Part shown: positions 48,159-61,100 of the stretch, one piece after another
How positions within the stretch are numbered: the first letter of the stretch is position 1
How the letters are laid out: each line of letters begins with the position of its first letter
Assembly: GCA_028697205.1 (NCBI GenBank)
Contig: JAQVFO010000001.1
Span: 1-64,000 of the forward strand
From: Candidatus Altimarinota bacterium
Lineage (GTDB): Bacteria; Patescibacteriota; Gracilibacteria; BD1-5; UBA6164
Direction: 5' to 3'
DNA length: 64,000 bases
Program-made: the position numbers and the translations under genes
The notes under the pieces: model-generated
Databases searched by the model: none
The model's input: the letters and a program-made list of their open reading frames with translations, nothing else
What the model was told of the DNA's origin: nothing

Positions 48159-49469
48159 ATGAATCTATCTGATTTAAAAAATAGTAAAATTGCAATTTTA
48201 TGATTTGGTAAAGAGTGAAAATCAACTCTTTCTTTTTTACTGTCTATTTGATGTACTGATATATGCGTTCTTGATAAAAATAAATATGAAGATTGACTTA
48301 ATTATAAATCACAAATTAAATTTATTTTTTGAGATAATTATTTAGATAATTTAGATAGCTTTGATTATATTTTTAAATCTCCATGAATTAGTCCATATAC
48401 AAATAATTTATTAAAGTTTAAAAATAGAATTCTTACTCAAACAAAATTATTTTTTGAGTTTTATAAATGAAAAATAATTTCTATTACTCAAACTAAATGA
48501 AAATCAACAACTGCAACATTAGTTTATGAGCTTTTAAAAAATGCTTGATACAATATAAAACTTGTATGAAATATATGAAATCCTGTTCTTGAAGAAATTA
48601 ATTTAGATGAAAAATATGATTTTATAATTTATGAACTTTCAAGTTATATGCTTGAAGAACTTGATAATCATCATAGTTTTATAAGTATTCTATGAAATAT
48701 ATATCCAGATCATCTTGATTGGCATCAGGATTTTGAAAATTATAAAAATGCAAAATTAAATATATTGAAAAATTCTGAAAACATATTGGTTTGATACGAT
48801 TTATATAGTATCTTGGATAAAAGTTTATTTACAAATCATAAGACTTTTTGATTAAAATGAGCATATTATTATCACATTGATAATAAATATTACATATCTT
48901 GAAAAAATGATGAAATAGTCGTTTTTCCAAAAATTCCATGAGAACATAACTTAAATAATTTTTCAGCAATTTTTTGAGTTTGTAATATTTTAAATATTGA
49001 TTATAAAATATTTCAATTAACTATAGATAATTTTGCATGACTACCTCATCGTTTACAAAATATATGAACTTATAATGGAATTACTTTTATAGATGACTCA
49101 ATTTCTACAACTCCTGAAAGTACTATTGAAGCTATAAAAACTTTTTGAAATAAGATTTGAATTATATTTCTAGGGGGAACAGATAGAGGATATAATTTTG
49201 AAGACCTTGTAAAATATTTAGTAAAATTTAGTATAAAGAATATAGTCTTATTTCCTGATACTTGAATAAAAATAAAAAAACTTCTTGATAATTCATTTAA
49301 CTATATTGAAACTAATTCTATGAATGAAGCAGTAGATTTTGCATACAATAACACAATTAATTGAAAAATATGTCTTTTATCAACTGCTTCACCAAGTTAT
49401 AGTATCTGGAAAAATTTTGAAGAAAAATGAAGTGAATTTCAAAAATACGTAAAAAAAAGAGCTTTTTAA
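48159..49469 (+). CDS. murD: UDP-N-acetylmuramoylalanine--D-glutamate ligase
   Basis: A 436-residue Mur ligase with N-terminal IAILGFGKEGKSTLSFLLS, the ATP-binding loop ITQTKGKSTTATLVYELLK (usual TGTKGKST), YELSSYMLEEL, GNIYPDHLDWHQ (conserved His), PHRLQNIGTYNGITFIDDSI and LLSTASPSYSIWKNFEEKG. This order and the C-terminal domain mark MurD. It adds D-Glu to UDP-MurNAc-Ala in peptidoglycan synthesis, so the organism makes or remodels a wall. Its 3' end overlaps the convergent MFS gene by 4 bases. Confidence 0.93.
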
Positions 49470-49480
49470 TTGCTCTTTGG
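49453..49480. terminator. Hairpin terminator overlapping the murD stop
   Basis: Stem AAAGAGC/GCTCTTT with a 9-base loop; the murD stop codon and the convergent MFS stop are in the loop. Confidence 0.6.
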
Positions 49481-50983
49481 TTTTGTTATATCTTTCTTTC
49501 TTTTTATAGACCAATACAAGATTCATATCATAAATAATCAGAAAGTAATGAAAAATCATAAATAATTCAGAAGTCATAGAATTATTCATCAGAAGAATAA
49601 ACCAAATACATTTGCAAGATTTTGAAGTATTTTTATTGGTGCAGCTGAAGCATTTGCATCTATTTCTTTTAAGTTGTTAAAATTTGCATAACTTTCATTA
49701 TATGATTCTAAAAATGCAGCTTGAGATAAACTCATACAAGATGCAAATCATATACTATTTATAAGTGCAAGAGAAATAAGTATAAACTTTGATTCTGTAA
49801 AAAATCACATTAAAAATAATGAAACTCAAGAAAGAAATAATCAAATATTTGCAATTGTATATTTTCAATATCTTTTTGCTAATTTTCAGAAAAATCATTG
49901 TAATCAGAAAGCTGGAACAGCTATAATTCAAAGTAGGATATAACTTCATCATTTCCATAAACTATCTAAAAATTGTATTAAAAATGTTGCAGCAAATGTG
50001 TCCCGGAATCAAAATGTCAAAAGTATAGTTATACTCCAATAGATTATTAATGAACTTTGAGTACTAGATAATACTTTATATGTAGTTATAAAAGTATTTT
50101 TTGTTTCTTCTACCATGATTCATAATGATAATCATTTTTTTAATACATTTGGTTTTAAAAATAAATAGTTTTCTGATTTTATTATTTCCTTTAGTTCTAT
50201 AGAATTTACTGTTTTTAATACATTTTCTTTTAAATTATCTTTCAAATCTTCTAATTTATTTTTTTCAAATAAAACTTTAAATTTATATATGTCTTTTAAA
50301 TTTAAAGTTTTTTCTCAATTATCAAAGAATTTCGCGGTAAAAAATACTATCATTATAAGAATTAGTATAATAATGATTATTATTAATTTAGGATTTAATG
50401 TTAATATGACTCATGAAGTAATTAATCATAATAAAGATCATAATCACATAGCAATATTATTTTTTGCAAGTATAGATGCATATTGATCAGGATTTGAATT
50501 ATTTAATACATATGAAATTGTTGTTACATCTTGAAGTTCTCTAGTTAATCAATAACATAATGAGGCAATAATTAATAATACAATATTCAATCAATTTCAT
50601 AAAAATAGTCAAATTACATCTCAGATAACTCATAATCAGTTTAATGCTATATTTTCTTTGATTAATCAACTAACTTGAAAAATAAAGTTTCAAAATATAA
50701 GCATTGCTATTAATTGTGAAATTGAAGCAAATCTATATAAAGTTTTTGGTTTAAAGTAATTTTGAATAATTCATGCTGGAATATCAAATAAAAAAGCAAA
50801 AAAGTTTCAAATTCAAAGAAATATTCAAACTAATGCTATTGATTGTAATTGTAATGTAAAAAAGAAAACTACAGTAAAGTGGAATAACATCCACATAAAA
50901 TTTATTGCTAAAACAGATAGAAAAAGGTTTTTTCACTTTATTGGATCTAATTCTTTTTCAACAGTTATAATTGCTTTTTCCAT
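49466..50983 (-). CDS. MFS-type transporter
   Basis: A 505-residue polytopic protein with about twelve hydrophobic segments in two halves. These are joined by a soluble stretch of about 100 residues (NLKDIYKFKVLFEKNKLEDL and following), and a second loop contains FNNLKEIDANASAAPIKI. The pattern fits the major facilitator superfamily. The FGFRDTF segment at the start of the second half contains one of the rare CGG codons. The substrate is unknown. It is monocistronic and convergent with murD. Confidence 0.8.
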
Positions 50984-51103
50984 TATTAATATTTATTAAA
51001 TCATTTATCATATTAATTTTATCATTTAATCTAAAATAAATCAAAATTTGAAATTATTTTTTTATTTATATAATGGCACAAATTACTTTTTTATTTATAA
51101 TTA

Positions 51104-52468
51104 ATGAAATTTTATTTTAGTGCTATAAATTTGTGATGTACAAAAAATTTAGTTGATTTGGAATATGTTGTCTGACAGATTCTTTCTTGAGTTAACTGAA
51201 AAGATGTTAAATTCTTTGAAAAACCAGAATCAAAACAAGTAGAATATTTGATAATTAATACTTGTTGATTCTTATCAAGTTCTAGGGATGAGGCAGAAGG
51301 CACAATTAGATATTATGATGATTTATGAAAAAAGATTATTTTGATGGGATGTTATATTCCTGTTCGTGATGATGAATTTTTAAAAAGTCTTAAAAATCTT
51401 TACAAAATAATTCCTCAAAAAGAAAGTGAACATATAAATAGTGAAATTTTTGGTTGAGATAATAAGTCAGATTTAAAGTCTAAGTTACAAAATTTCAAAG
51501 AATGAAAACTAAAAGATTATTTAAAAAATCTAGATAGGCTTGAATCAGATAAAAAAGCATTTATATGGTGAAGTAACTCAATTAGAATGCCATTTAATTC
51601 TCCTTACTGACATGAATTTGTAAAAATATCAGAATGATGTGATAATAGATGTAGTTTTTGTATTATCCCAAAAATCAGATGAGATCAAAAATCAAGATCA
51701 ATTGAAGATATACTTAATGAAATAAAAACTTTGGTAAATATGTGAATCAAAGAAATAGAAATAATTTCACAAGATACAACTAGATACTGAAGTGATTTAT
51801 ATTGAGAAGTTAAGTTTTTTGAATTACTTGAAGAGATTGAAAATCTTAATTTAGATTTCAGATATAGAATTTTTTATCTTTACCCTGATATACTTACTTT
51901 TAGTCATTTAGAAAAACTTAAAAAATTTAAGAAATTTATTCCTTATTTTGATTTACCATTTCAACATATAAGTCCAAAAATACTAAAAAGAATGTGAAGG
52001 TTTTATGATAACAATCATATAATTAAATTACTTGATTTTATAAAAACTAATTTTAAAGATGCATTTTTACATACAAATTTTATAGTATGATTTCCTTGAG
52101 AATCTGAAAGTGACTTTAAGGAACTTGTTGATTTTGCGAAGAAATATGAGTTTGATAGTGTCTCTATGTTTGGTTATCATGATGAACAGCTTGCTGCTTC
52201 TTCAAAACTAGATCAGAAAGTTGATGATAAAGAAATAATTAGAAGAGTTGATATTTTATCAAAGATTTTAAATGAAATTTATGATAAAAAAGAAAAGTTT
52301 AGAGTTTGAAAAGAGTTTACTTGATATGTTTATGATTTTGATGATAAAAATGTACATATAAGATGGGAATACAAAGCTCCAGAATTAGATGAACTTGATG
52401 TTATTCCTTTGGAAAATATACTATCTTGAGAAGTTGAGATAGGGGAGAAAGTTAGATATAAAAAATAA
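51104..52468 (+). CDS. rimO: RimO/MiaB-family radical SAM methylthiotransferase
   Basis: A 454-residue protein. The N-terminal UPF0004 domain has INLGCTKNLVDLEYVV, NTCGFLSSSRDEAEGTI and MGCY (three Cys for one cluster). The radical SAM motif is C-x3-C-x2-C in EGCDNRCSFCIIPKIRG, and a TRAM domain closes the protein. CTKNLVD and NTCGF favour RimO, which methylthiolates ribosomal protein S12, over MiaB. The two 4Fe-4S clusters are needed for activity. A 15-codon upstream ORF (51073-51120) overlaps its start. Confidence 0.88.
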
Positions 52469-52541
52469 ATCATAATATATGTTTGACAAAAATAAATGTA
52501 TAATTATTATATAATATATACTTTATTTTTAAATAAAAATT

Positions 52542-53183
52542 ATGTGAAACTTTTGATATTCAACAATTGAAACTCAAGAAGCATTTTTGAGTCTACCGAA
52601 GAAAGATGTGGAATTTCTTATTAATAAACATTTTGAGGAAGCTATTTTAATAAATAATAAAGTATCAGAGTTATTGAATATAGATCACCCTATGTCAAGG
52701 AACTTATATAATTGGGTTATGAGTAGTGCAGAAAATATTGATTGGTATATGCTAAATTCTGATAATCTTAAGTTAGTGACATGATGAATTAATATACTAT
52801 GAGATGTATTTGAACTTGAGGATGAAAAAGTGTCTGATGAAGAAATTAAAGAATGAATTATAAACTATAATTGACTAACATATTTTAAACATTTTATAGT
52901 TGAAGATTATCTGTTATCAAAATGAAAAAAACTTCCTAATTGGAATAAATATATAAAATTTCTTCCATGAAACTTTAATAATAAAGTGAATTTTTTGATT
53001 CATGTATTATGATTAGGGGCTAACTGACTAGTAACAGATAGTAGTGTTAAAGTAGCTTTTTATTGAACTAATTGTATTTATAACTGACAAGAATGATTAA
53101 CTAATATTGGTTTAAATTCTAATATAATTAGTACTAGTGAATCCAATTATCATTATCGTTCATTACGTTGTCTAAAAAAATAA
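52542..53183 (+). CDS. Unknown protein A, possible FISUMP-like end
   Basis: A 213-residue protein without signal peptide. It is a paralog of the next gene: both have ETQEA near the N-terminus, a HP...LYNWVMSSAEN/LYFWIMASDAN segment, IRLVTDGI/LKLVTGGI, and KKLPNWNK/KELPNWDK in the middle. The end RSLRCLKK resembles the closing SVRCVK of FISUMP/DUF1566 domains, as in the pilin at 34973. Function is unknown. TTGACA at 52483 may belong to its promoter. Confidence 0.75.
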
Positions 53184-53218
53184 ACAAATATTTTTAATTT
53201 AATAAATTTTATAAGATT

Positions 53219-53794
53219 ATGTCAAATAGTTTAAGTTATAATTCATCAATCGAAAGTGATGTTTATGAAACACAAGAAGCTCAAAGATGATTTGTATGAT
53301 TACCTAGTTGAGCGCAATCATCACTTAGATTAGAATATCAATGATTAGCTAATAAAATGAATGTTGAAAGAATTTTAGGAAATAATCACCCTAAAGCAGA
53401 ACCATTATATTTTTGGATAATGGCTTCTGATGCAAATAAAAATTGGTATGTAGAAAATAATGGTAGAATAAGATTAGTTACTGATTGAATTGAAATTAAT
53501 TGATGTGTGCTTGATTTGCAAGATTATAATTTTGGGAGAAAATATCATAATAAAAAAGAAGTTGAGGAAATAGTAAATGAAAGTTGAAAAGAATTACCTA
53601 ATTGGGATAAAGTATTTGAATGATTTATTTATCCAGTTGATATAGAATGATTTGCCAGCATTGTTTTATGATTAGATACATGATCTGCAGTTTGACTAAG
53701 TGATTATTATTGAAATGGTTCTAGGCGTTTATGAGGATTTTGACACGTATGATGAGCATATGATTGAAGAATTCGTTTATGTAAAAAATTTTAA
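53219..53794 (+). CDS. Unknown protein B, paralog of A
   Basis: A 191-residue paralog of the preceding protein, ending GGAYDGRIRLCKKF. It is very rich in TGA-Gly in the last third (SDYYGNGSRRLGGFGHVGGA). The pair lies in tandem, 35 bases apart, and ends in a strong terminator, so they are probably cotranscribed. No enzymatic motif is seen; a ligand-binding or structural role is possible. Confidence 0.75.
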
Positions 53795-53796
53795 AT

Positions 53797-53835
53797 AAAA
53801 AAATAAGAAATTTTAAGAAATTTCTTATTTTTTTA
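53797..53835. terminator. Bidirectional hairpin terminator
   Basis: Stem AAAAAAATAAGAAATTT/AAATTTCTTATTTTTTT with a 4-base loop, between convergent genes. Confidence 0.88.
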
Positions 53836-54285
53836 TTTCCACTCTTTATACTCTTTCTCTATTTTTCAAGTTGTATCAGAGAAAACTCATAAATTCCAGT
53901 CTAAATAATCACTTGAAGAATTTATAATTTTTCAGTAAAGAAAGTAATCTATATTATTTAGCTTAACTCAAGTAAAAGTAAAATTTGTGTTAAAAGTTCA
54001 AGTTGAACATTTTCATGTTAAAGTATTTTCAAAATAAAAACTTCAAGTTTGAGTTGTAAAATTTGATATTTTCAATGTATTGAATCATATGTTTTCTAAA
54101 CAATTAACAGTATTTTCCAAAAGAACGTTAGCATCAAGAAAATTGTTTGAATTATTAATTATTTTGTTATTCTCTGCTATTAGTTTATAAACTCAAAAAA
54201 CTGTTATACTTAGTATTATAGCAGAAACCACAACTTCTATTAGTGAAAATCAAGATTTATTTAATCATGAAATATGTAATTTCAT
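53833..54285 (-). CDS. Type IV pseudopilin (PilV/GspI-like)
   Basis: A 150-residue protein with a class III signal: a short basic leader MKLHISGLNKSG, then FSLIEVVVSAIILSITVFGVY with Glu at +5. The rest is a small beta-rich domain with two Cys (NTVNCLEN and GKCSTG) that could be disulfide-bonded. Length and signal fit a minor pilin. It stands alone on the minus strand. Several pilin-type genes in this window suggest an active type IV pilus or competence apparatus. Confidence 0.82.
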
Positions 54286-54405
54286 AAACTATTTATATTA
54301 CTAAATATTTTTTCTATTCTACATTCTATATTTTATATTTCAAATTTATTTTGAGTTTTTAATTTTTTAAGATAAAATCTTTTAAATAATTTTTAATTGA
54401 TAAAT

Positions 54406-55992
54406 ATGCTTGAATTTGTAATAATTACTATATTTGTTGCAACATTTTTCAATATATTTTTTAAAAGATTTGGCTTCCCAACTATTATTTGATACTTGCT
54501 TACTTGAATATGTATAAGTCTTGCTTTTAACTTTAGTAATATCTCTTCTAGTGAGGATTTAAAACAAGTAGCAGAGTTTTGAATAGTCTTTCTAATGTTT
54601 ACTATTTGACTTGAATTTTCTGTAAAAACATTGTTTAAAATGAGAAATTATGTTTTTATTTATTGATGATTGCAATTTCTTGTTACATCTTTTGTATTTT
54701 TTCTATTTTCAAATTTTCTTTTTTGAATTGATATAAAAACTTCAATTATAATTGCTACTTGATTGAGTTTATCTTCTACTGCAATAGTTTTAAAAGTATT
54801 AAATGACTCAAGAGATATAAATCAAAAATATTGACAAAAAGCGTTGTGAATACTATTATTTCAAGATTTAGCAGTAATTCCGATTTTACTTCTTATATCA
54901 ATTTTTTCCCAAAAAGAGGTAAATATTACATATATATTATTTGAAACACTGATTAGTTCAGTTGTATTAATTGTTATACTTTGGTTTTTCTGAAAATATG
55001 TTTTGGATTTATTTCTAGAAAAAGTTTATAAAACAAATTCAAATGAAGTATTTATATGATCTGTATTATTATTGGTTATATGATCTTCTTACTTTGCACA
55101 CTATTTATGATTATCATACTCTATATGAGCATTTTTAGCCTGAATGATGATTGCTGAAACGCATTTTAAACATCAGATTGAAGCATCATTGATTCCTTTT
55201 AGAGACTTGCTTTTATGAATATTTTTTGTAACTGTTTGAATGCAATTAAATTTTCATATTATTATAGAAAATTATATACTAATAATTTGATTACTATTAA
55301 TTATTGTTTTACTAAAAACTCTTATATTATTTTTAATTCTAATTTTTAAAACTCCAAAATCAACTTCACTTAAAACTGCATTATCACTTTTTCAAATTTG
55401 AGAGTTTGCAATAGTTATATTTGAGTTGGCTAAAAGAGATGGATTACTTAATTCATTATATACACAAATATTAATTGCAGTAACTATATTATCAATGATA
55501 TTAACACCTTTAGTACTTAGATATATTGATGAGATAGTTTCATTTTTTGTTAGAGCAAGATTCTCAGAATTTACAAATATAAAAGAATTATCAAATCATA
55601 TTGTTTTAATTTGATATGGTAGAGTTTGAAGAATGGTTTCTACATTTCTAGATGAAGATAAACAAGAACATATAATTATAGAAAATGAATTAAAATCTTT
55701 TCTAAAAGCTAAGAAAGAACTAAAAAGAGTTATATTATGAGATGCAATTGATGATAATATACTTTGATTAGTTTCAATTTATAGAGCATCTCACGTAATT
55801 ATTTCAATGTGATTCTGACATGATGTAATTCCTATTGTAGAAAAGATTTTAAAGATAATAGATAAAGATAAGATTATTGTAAAAGTGAGTACTTTTTGAG
55901 AAAGGGATGTATTAGCTTGACTTTGAATGAAAAACATAATAGTTGAAACTGAAAAAACTGCTTTGACTGTACTTGATTATATGAATGAATAA
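54406..55992 (+). CDS. Kef-type monovalent cation/H+ antiporter (CPA2)
   Basis: A 528-residue protein with about twelve membrane helices typical of CPA2 antiporters: FGFPTIIGYLLTGICISL, EFGIVFLMFTIGLEFS, TGLSLSSTAIVLKVL and FQDLAVIPILLL, with GAFLAGMMIAETHFKHQIE. A cytoplasmic RCK/TrkA-N domain follows (HIVLIGYGRVGRMVSTFLDE), which has the GxGxxG nucleotide loop. The TrkA-C part is missing. It likely exports K+ or Na+ in exchange for protons and is gated by nucleotide binding. It ends with a terminator. Confidence 0.92.
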
Positions 55993-56020
55993 AAAAAGTG
56001 GATTTTAATCCACTTTTTTT
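55991..56020. terminator. Bidirectional hairpin terminator
   Basis: Stem AAAAAAAGTGGATT/AATCCACTTTTTTT with a 2-base loop; it serves the antiporter gene and groEL. Confidence 0.9.
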
Positions 56021-56021
56021 A

Positions 56022-57677
56022 TTAGTACATTCAAGGCATTCACATTCCTCACATTCCTCATGCATCGTGTCCACAAGATCAATTACATCATCCATCTTTT
56101 TTTGGAATTTCAGTTACAGCAGCTTCAGTAGTTAAAAACATTCAAGCTAGACTTATAGCTTCCTCTAAAGCAACTCTTTCTACTTTTTTAGGATCTATGA
56201 TTCAATTTGAAATCATATCTACATAAGTATCATTTGCTGCATTATATCAGAAATTAACTGATTTTTCTTCAACTATTTTGTTTATTACTACAGATCATTC
56301 TTTTCAAGCATTTTCAACTATTTGTCTTATAGGGTAAGAAAGTGCTTGTTTAACTATTGAAACTCATATATTTTGATCTTCATTTCATAAATCTAATTTC
56401 TCAAGAATTGTAGAAGCTTTTAATAAGGCAACTCAACCTCAAGCAACAACTCATTCTTCAACTGCTGCTCTTGTAGCGTTTAGAGCATCTTCTATTCTTA
56501 ATTTTTTTTCTTTCATTTCTACTCAACTTGCTGCTCATACTTTGATAACAGCAACCCCTCATGATAGTTTCGCTAACCTTTCCATTAATTTTTCTCTATC
56601 ATAATCACTTGTAGTATTTTCTATTTCTTGTCTTATTTGAACTATTCTATCCATTATATCTCTTCATTCTCATTCTCAACCTACTATTATTGTTTTATCT
56701 TTTGAAGCTATAACATTTTTTGCATGTCAAAGATCTTCAAGAGTTACATTTTCAAGTTTTAAACCAAGTTCAGAAGTTATTACATTTGCTCAGGTTAATA
56801 CTGCTATATCTTTTAGTATTTCTTTTTTTCTATCTCCAAATCCTGGTGCTTTTATAGCAAGCACATTAAGTACTCATTTTAGTTTATTTAAGATTATTGT
56901 GGTTAATGCTTCTCAATCTAAATCATCTGAAATTATAACTAAATCTTTTCTTCCAGATTGAACTAATTGTTCCAAAATTGGTAATAAATCTTTCATAGAA
57001 GAAATTTTTGAGTCAGTTATAAGGATTGGTGCATCTTTTATAATAGCTTCCATTTTCTCAGGATTTGTAACCATATAAGGACTTACATATCATTGATCAA
57101 ATTGCATTCATTCAGTGACTTCAACTTCCATACCAAAGGTTTGTCATTCTTCAACTGTTATTACTCAATTGTTTCAAACTTTTTCCATTGCATCAGCGAT
57201 TATATTTCAAACTTCTTCATCTTGCGCTGAAATTGTAGCTACTTGAGCAATTTCTTCCTTTATATTTATCTTTTTTGCATTTTTAACTAATTCTTCATTT
57301 ACTTTGGCTCAAGCCTTTTTCATACCATTTTTTAGTTCTACTGAATTAACTCAGTTTTTTATATATCTAAGTCATTCTTTTGCTAAAGCATAAGTAAGTA
57401 GTGTAGCAGTCGTAGTACCATCTCATGCTAATTTATTTGTAGTTTCAGCAGCTTCCTTTATAAGTTCAGCTCATAAACTTTCAAATTTATCTTCTAGATC
57501 AATTTCTTTTGCAATAGTGACTCAATCATTAGTTACTTGTGGTGCTCAAAATCATTTATCAAGTATTACATTTCTTCATTTTGGTCACATTGTTACAGTT
57601 ACAACTTTTGCAACCTTTTCTATTCAGCTAAATATTTTTTGTCTAGCATCATCGCTAAATTTTATTTGTTTTGACAT
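56022..57677 (-). CDS. groEL: Chaperonin GroEL
   Basis: A 551-residue chaperonin with TMGPKGRNVILDKGFGAPQV, the ATPase loop [31 protein letters not shown] and RAAVEEGVVAGGGVALL. The C-terminus is GGMGGMGMPGMY, where most Gly are TGA; a preceding insertion CNGSCGH adds two Cys. It folds proteins in a double ring with GroES. It is cotranscribed downstream of groES with a 24-base gap. Confidence 0.97.
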
Positions 57678-57701
57678 AATTTTTTAGGTTAAAAAGTAAA
57701 A

Positions 57702-57977
57702 TTATTCAACTATTGCTAACACATACTCAATCCCAATTATCTTAAACTCTTCTCAGTCAAGTTTTACATCATCTCAGGCATATTGGCTACAAAGAACTTT
57801 GTCTCATATTTTTATACTTTTCATATCACTATCTTTTTTTCCTGGTCCAATTGCAACGACTTCGTACATATAAGGTTTTTCTTTGTTTGCACTTTCTGGT
57901 ATGTATATACCACTTTTTGTAATATTTTCTTTTTCTATAGGTTTTAAAACAACTCTGTCACTTAATGGTTTCAGCAT
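57702..57977 (-). CDS. groES: Co-chaperonin GroES
   Basis: A 91-residue protein with [14 protein letters not shown], the mobile loop ([17 protein letters not shown]), EVVAIGPG and [11 protein letters not shown] at the end. It caps GroEL. It is the first gene of the groES-groEL operon, and an inverted repeat lies 48 bases before its start. Confidence 0.96.
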
Positions 57978-58024
57978 ATTTTTGAATCATTAAAAAATAA
58001 AATATTTTAAATTATATGTTTATT

Positions 58025-58058
58025 TGCTAATAAATAAAACTAAAATTATTTATTAGCA
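58025..58058. promoter_or_regulatory. Candidate heat-shock operator between groES and a divergent gene
   Basis: Perfect inverted repeat TGCTAATAAATAA-N8-TTATTTATTAGCA. The outer TGCTAA/TTAGCA recall the half-sites of the CIRCE operator (TTAGCACTC-N9-GAGTGCTAA) but in the opposite order, so I do not call it CIRCE. Confidence 0.55.
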
Positions 58059-58111
58059 CTAATATTATATATGTGATAACTTTAAAATCAAAAATTTGCT
58101 TTAAAAACAAT

Positions 58112-58139
58112 TTGACAAATAATTAAAAACACATATAAG
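58112..58139 (+). promoter_or_regulatory. Probable promoter of the giant MBL protein gene
   Basis: TTGACA, 16-base spacer and TATAAG, 34 bases before the start codon at 58174. Confidence 0.65.
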
Positions 58140-58173
58140 ATAAATAATAATTTATTTACAATTTGAAATAATT

Positions 58174-61100
58174 ATGTCTAATTCAAATGTTGGAATTTCT
58201 TATATTGGTTGAATTGATGATAAAGAAAAATGAGTTACTCTTACATGATCTTGTACACTTTTTGAGCTAAATGTTTGATGAAAAAAGAAAGCAAAAGTAG
58301 TTATTGATGCATGAATGTTTCAATGAGCAAAAGGTGATAACGATGCAAATGAAGAAGTGGATGAAAGAATACTTGATGCAGACTATTTAATTGTTACACA
58401 TGCTCATATGGATCATACTTGAAGAGTTCCATATTTGGTAAAAAAATGATTTAAGTGAAAAATAATAATGAGTAATTTAACACAACTTCAAGAGTTAGCT
58501 ATGTGGGAAGACTATGTTAGACTAACGAAAAATGAAATTGAAAGAATAAGTAACAAAAATGATAAAACAAGAGATAAACTTAAAAAAGCTTTTTTTGTTA
58601 TATCAACTATTGATTCTTTAAATTCTGAAAAAATTACACATAAATTAAAAAAATTAAAAAAAAGATTAGAAGAATTATTGTGAACAAAAGATTTTGATTC
58701 AGCATATAGTGAATCAAAATCTTTAATTGCAGAATATAAAGAAAAATTTTGATTAGAATCAGAAAAAGATATTGAATCAGTATTAGATGAAGTTCCAACT
58801 CTTTTATATGATGAAAAAGATATATGAAAAACAGTTGATTATATTAATGTTTTAGAAACTAACGAAGAATATGACTTAGAAAATTTCCATCCTATAAGCT
58901 CTTGAAAAGATGATCTTATAATGGAGCTTCCAAAAATGGTAAGTAATTGATTTTCTGAAAGAGTTCCAGTTTTGACATATATGAAATGAACTGTTATATC
59001 AAAACTCAGACATGAATGGGATAAACTAAAACATAATTTAGATGAAAATGAAAGAATTAATGAAGAAAATGCAGAGTTATCTGAAAAATTAACAAGTGCA
59101 TTTAACTTTGTTAAATGGTGTAAAGAACATAAAGCAAATCTTGAGGAATTTGAGGCTGAAAATAAAGAATTGTTAGCAAATACTGAAAAATGAATTAATG
59201 ATGAAATAAGAGATTTGTTATATGTGAATTTTAAATGAAGTAACCGGAAAGTAGCTAGTATAGTTGATTTTTATAGAAAAAATTATCTTAAATTACCAGC
59301 AAATATTGCTCAATATTGAATAACAAAAAAAGAATTAGATAATCTATGAATAGAAGATGAATCGGATATAAATTCAGTTTTACCAGATTTACCTTGATAT
59401 AACTATGATTTATCAGATATTCGTAAAGTTTTATCTTCAACAACATATGTTAAAGATGATTTTGATATATCAACATTTAATTACAAAGATGAAATATTGT
59501 TTATAAATTCTACTCTTAAATTTAATCCTAGTGAATTATTAGATATTTGTTTAAATAAAAGAAAAAAAAGAATATTTATAAAAGAATCAATAAAAGAATA
59601 TGTTATTCAGAAACTCAGTGATTTTATTGAAAATAATAGAAAAAATATTGCATTATCAAATTCCTTAAAGCAAAAATTAAATAATAGTTTAGATTTAATT
59701 GAAATTTATAATTGAAATCATTTAGCATATTTGAGGAAAAATAGAAAGGCATATTTAAAAGCTGTAAATTTTATTTCATATTATGAATATAACCCAAATA
59801 ATTTAAAATTACCTACGCTTTCAGAATCAGATTTAGATGAAATAATTAATAATTATGAAAAATGAAATAATACTATTCATATAAAAAGAGTTGATGATAA
59901 GAGGATTTATGACATACTCTTTTCTACATCAAGTAATTATTATTTTGAGCCTAAAATAAGAGAAAGAGTAAAAGAAAAATTGATTGATAAAATTGCTGAA
60001 ATTACTTTAAATATAAAGAAAGAAAAAGAAAAATTAGATACTTATAGTAAAGCAGTTAGTTTAGAAAAAATATATGATGCAAAATTAGTTTTAGCTTCAC
60101 TTGATGAGTGAAATCTAACACTTGAAGATGCTAGAAAGATATTAGAAGAAAATAATATAAAATCACAAAATGATATTGCTTGATTTGTAGTTCAAACTAC
60201 AGATTTGTATAGTAACTCTGATATAACAAAGTTTCTTAAAAAAATAAATTATATAAATTCAGAAGATGAATTACCTAATTGAGATGATTTTATTTATATT
60301 GAATCACTTGATGATCCAAGGTTTTTTGAATTTAGAACTTTTGTTGATAATAAAAAAATCTTTTTAAAACATTGAATTTTAAAAAAAGATATTGAAGAAT
60401 TATTAAAAAATCATAGAAATTTAGCAAATTCAACTTATAAACAAGAAAAAGATGTAAATGATTCATTTAAAAATTTACTTTATAAAGCATTCTCAATTGT
60501 TGAAGCTGATGAATATTTAAAAGATATATGAATTACAAAAGAAAAATATGAAGAAGCTCTTAATTTATTAAATGAATATTCTATCTCATCTAGAAAAGAT
60601 GTAGATAAATTGAATAAATATGAAACATTTTATCCATATTCTTTGAAAGATTTAGAAAACTTTTTAAAAAATATTTCTATTGTTTGAGATGATTTTGAAT
60701 TAAAATCTTCAATTGATTTTATCGTAATTGATAGTTTAGATGATGAAAGAATTTATGATTTACCATATAACTATAAAGATTTAACAAAAGTTGTTTATAT
60801 AAAAGACAGTTTAAAGGATGATATAAAGAAGAAACTTTTGTCTTGAATGTGAGAAAGATATAAAATGATGTCAGTAAGAAGAAAAAAGAGGTTAGAATTA
60901 AGAAAAAAATATGATTGGATAAAATTTATGTATGAAAACTGAGCATTATTATTTAATTTACCTGATAACAAAAGTCCAATAGAATTTTATGATGAATTAA
61001 AAGAAAGAGTTTTAAAGATAGAATCATTAAAAGTTAAATTAAAAAGATTTAAAAGAGTAAGTGAGTTATATGAGAACTTAAAGGTGTCATGAGATTCAAA

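Noticed and set aside
51073-51120. 15-codon ORF overlapping the rimO start
   Set aside because: It could be a leader peptide, but AT-rich DNA produces such frames by chance and nothing else supports it.
55874-56095. Minus-strand ORF with a Cys/Glu-rich end ([12 protein letters not shown])
   Set aside because: It is the wrong frame of the groEL 3' end. The correct frame gives the GGM tail with TGA as Gly.
58025-58058. CIRCE element before groES
   Set aside because: The half-sites are in reverse order relative to TTAGCACTC-N9-GAGTGCTAA and the arm sequences do not match beyond six bases.
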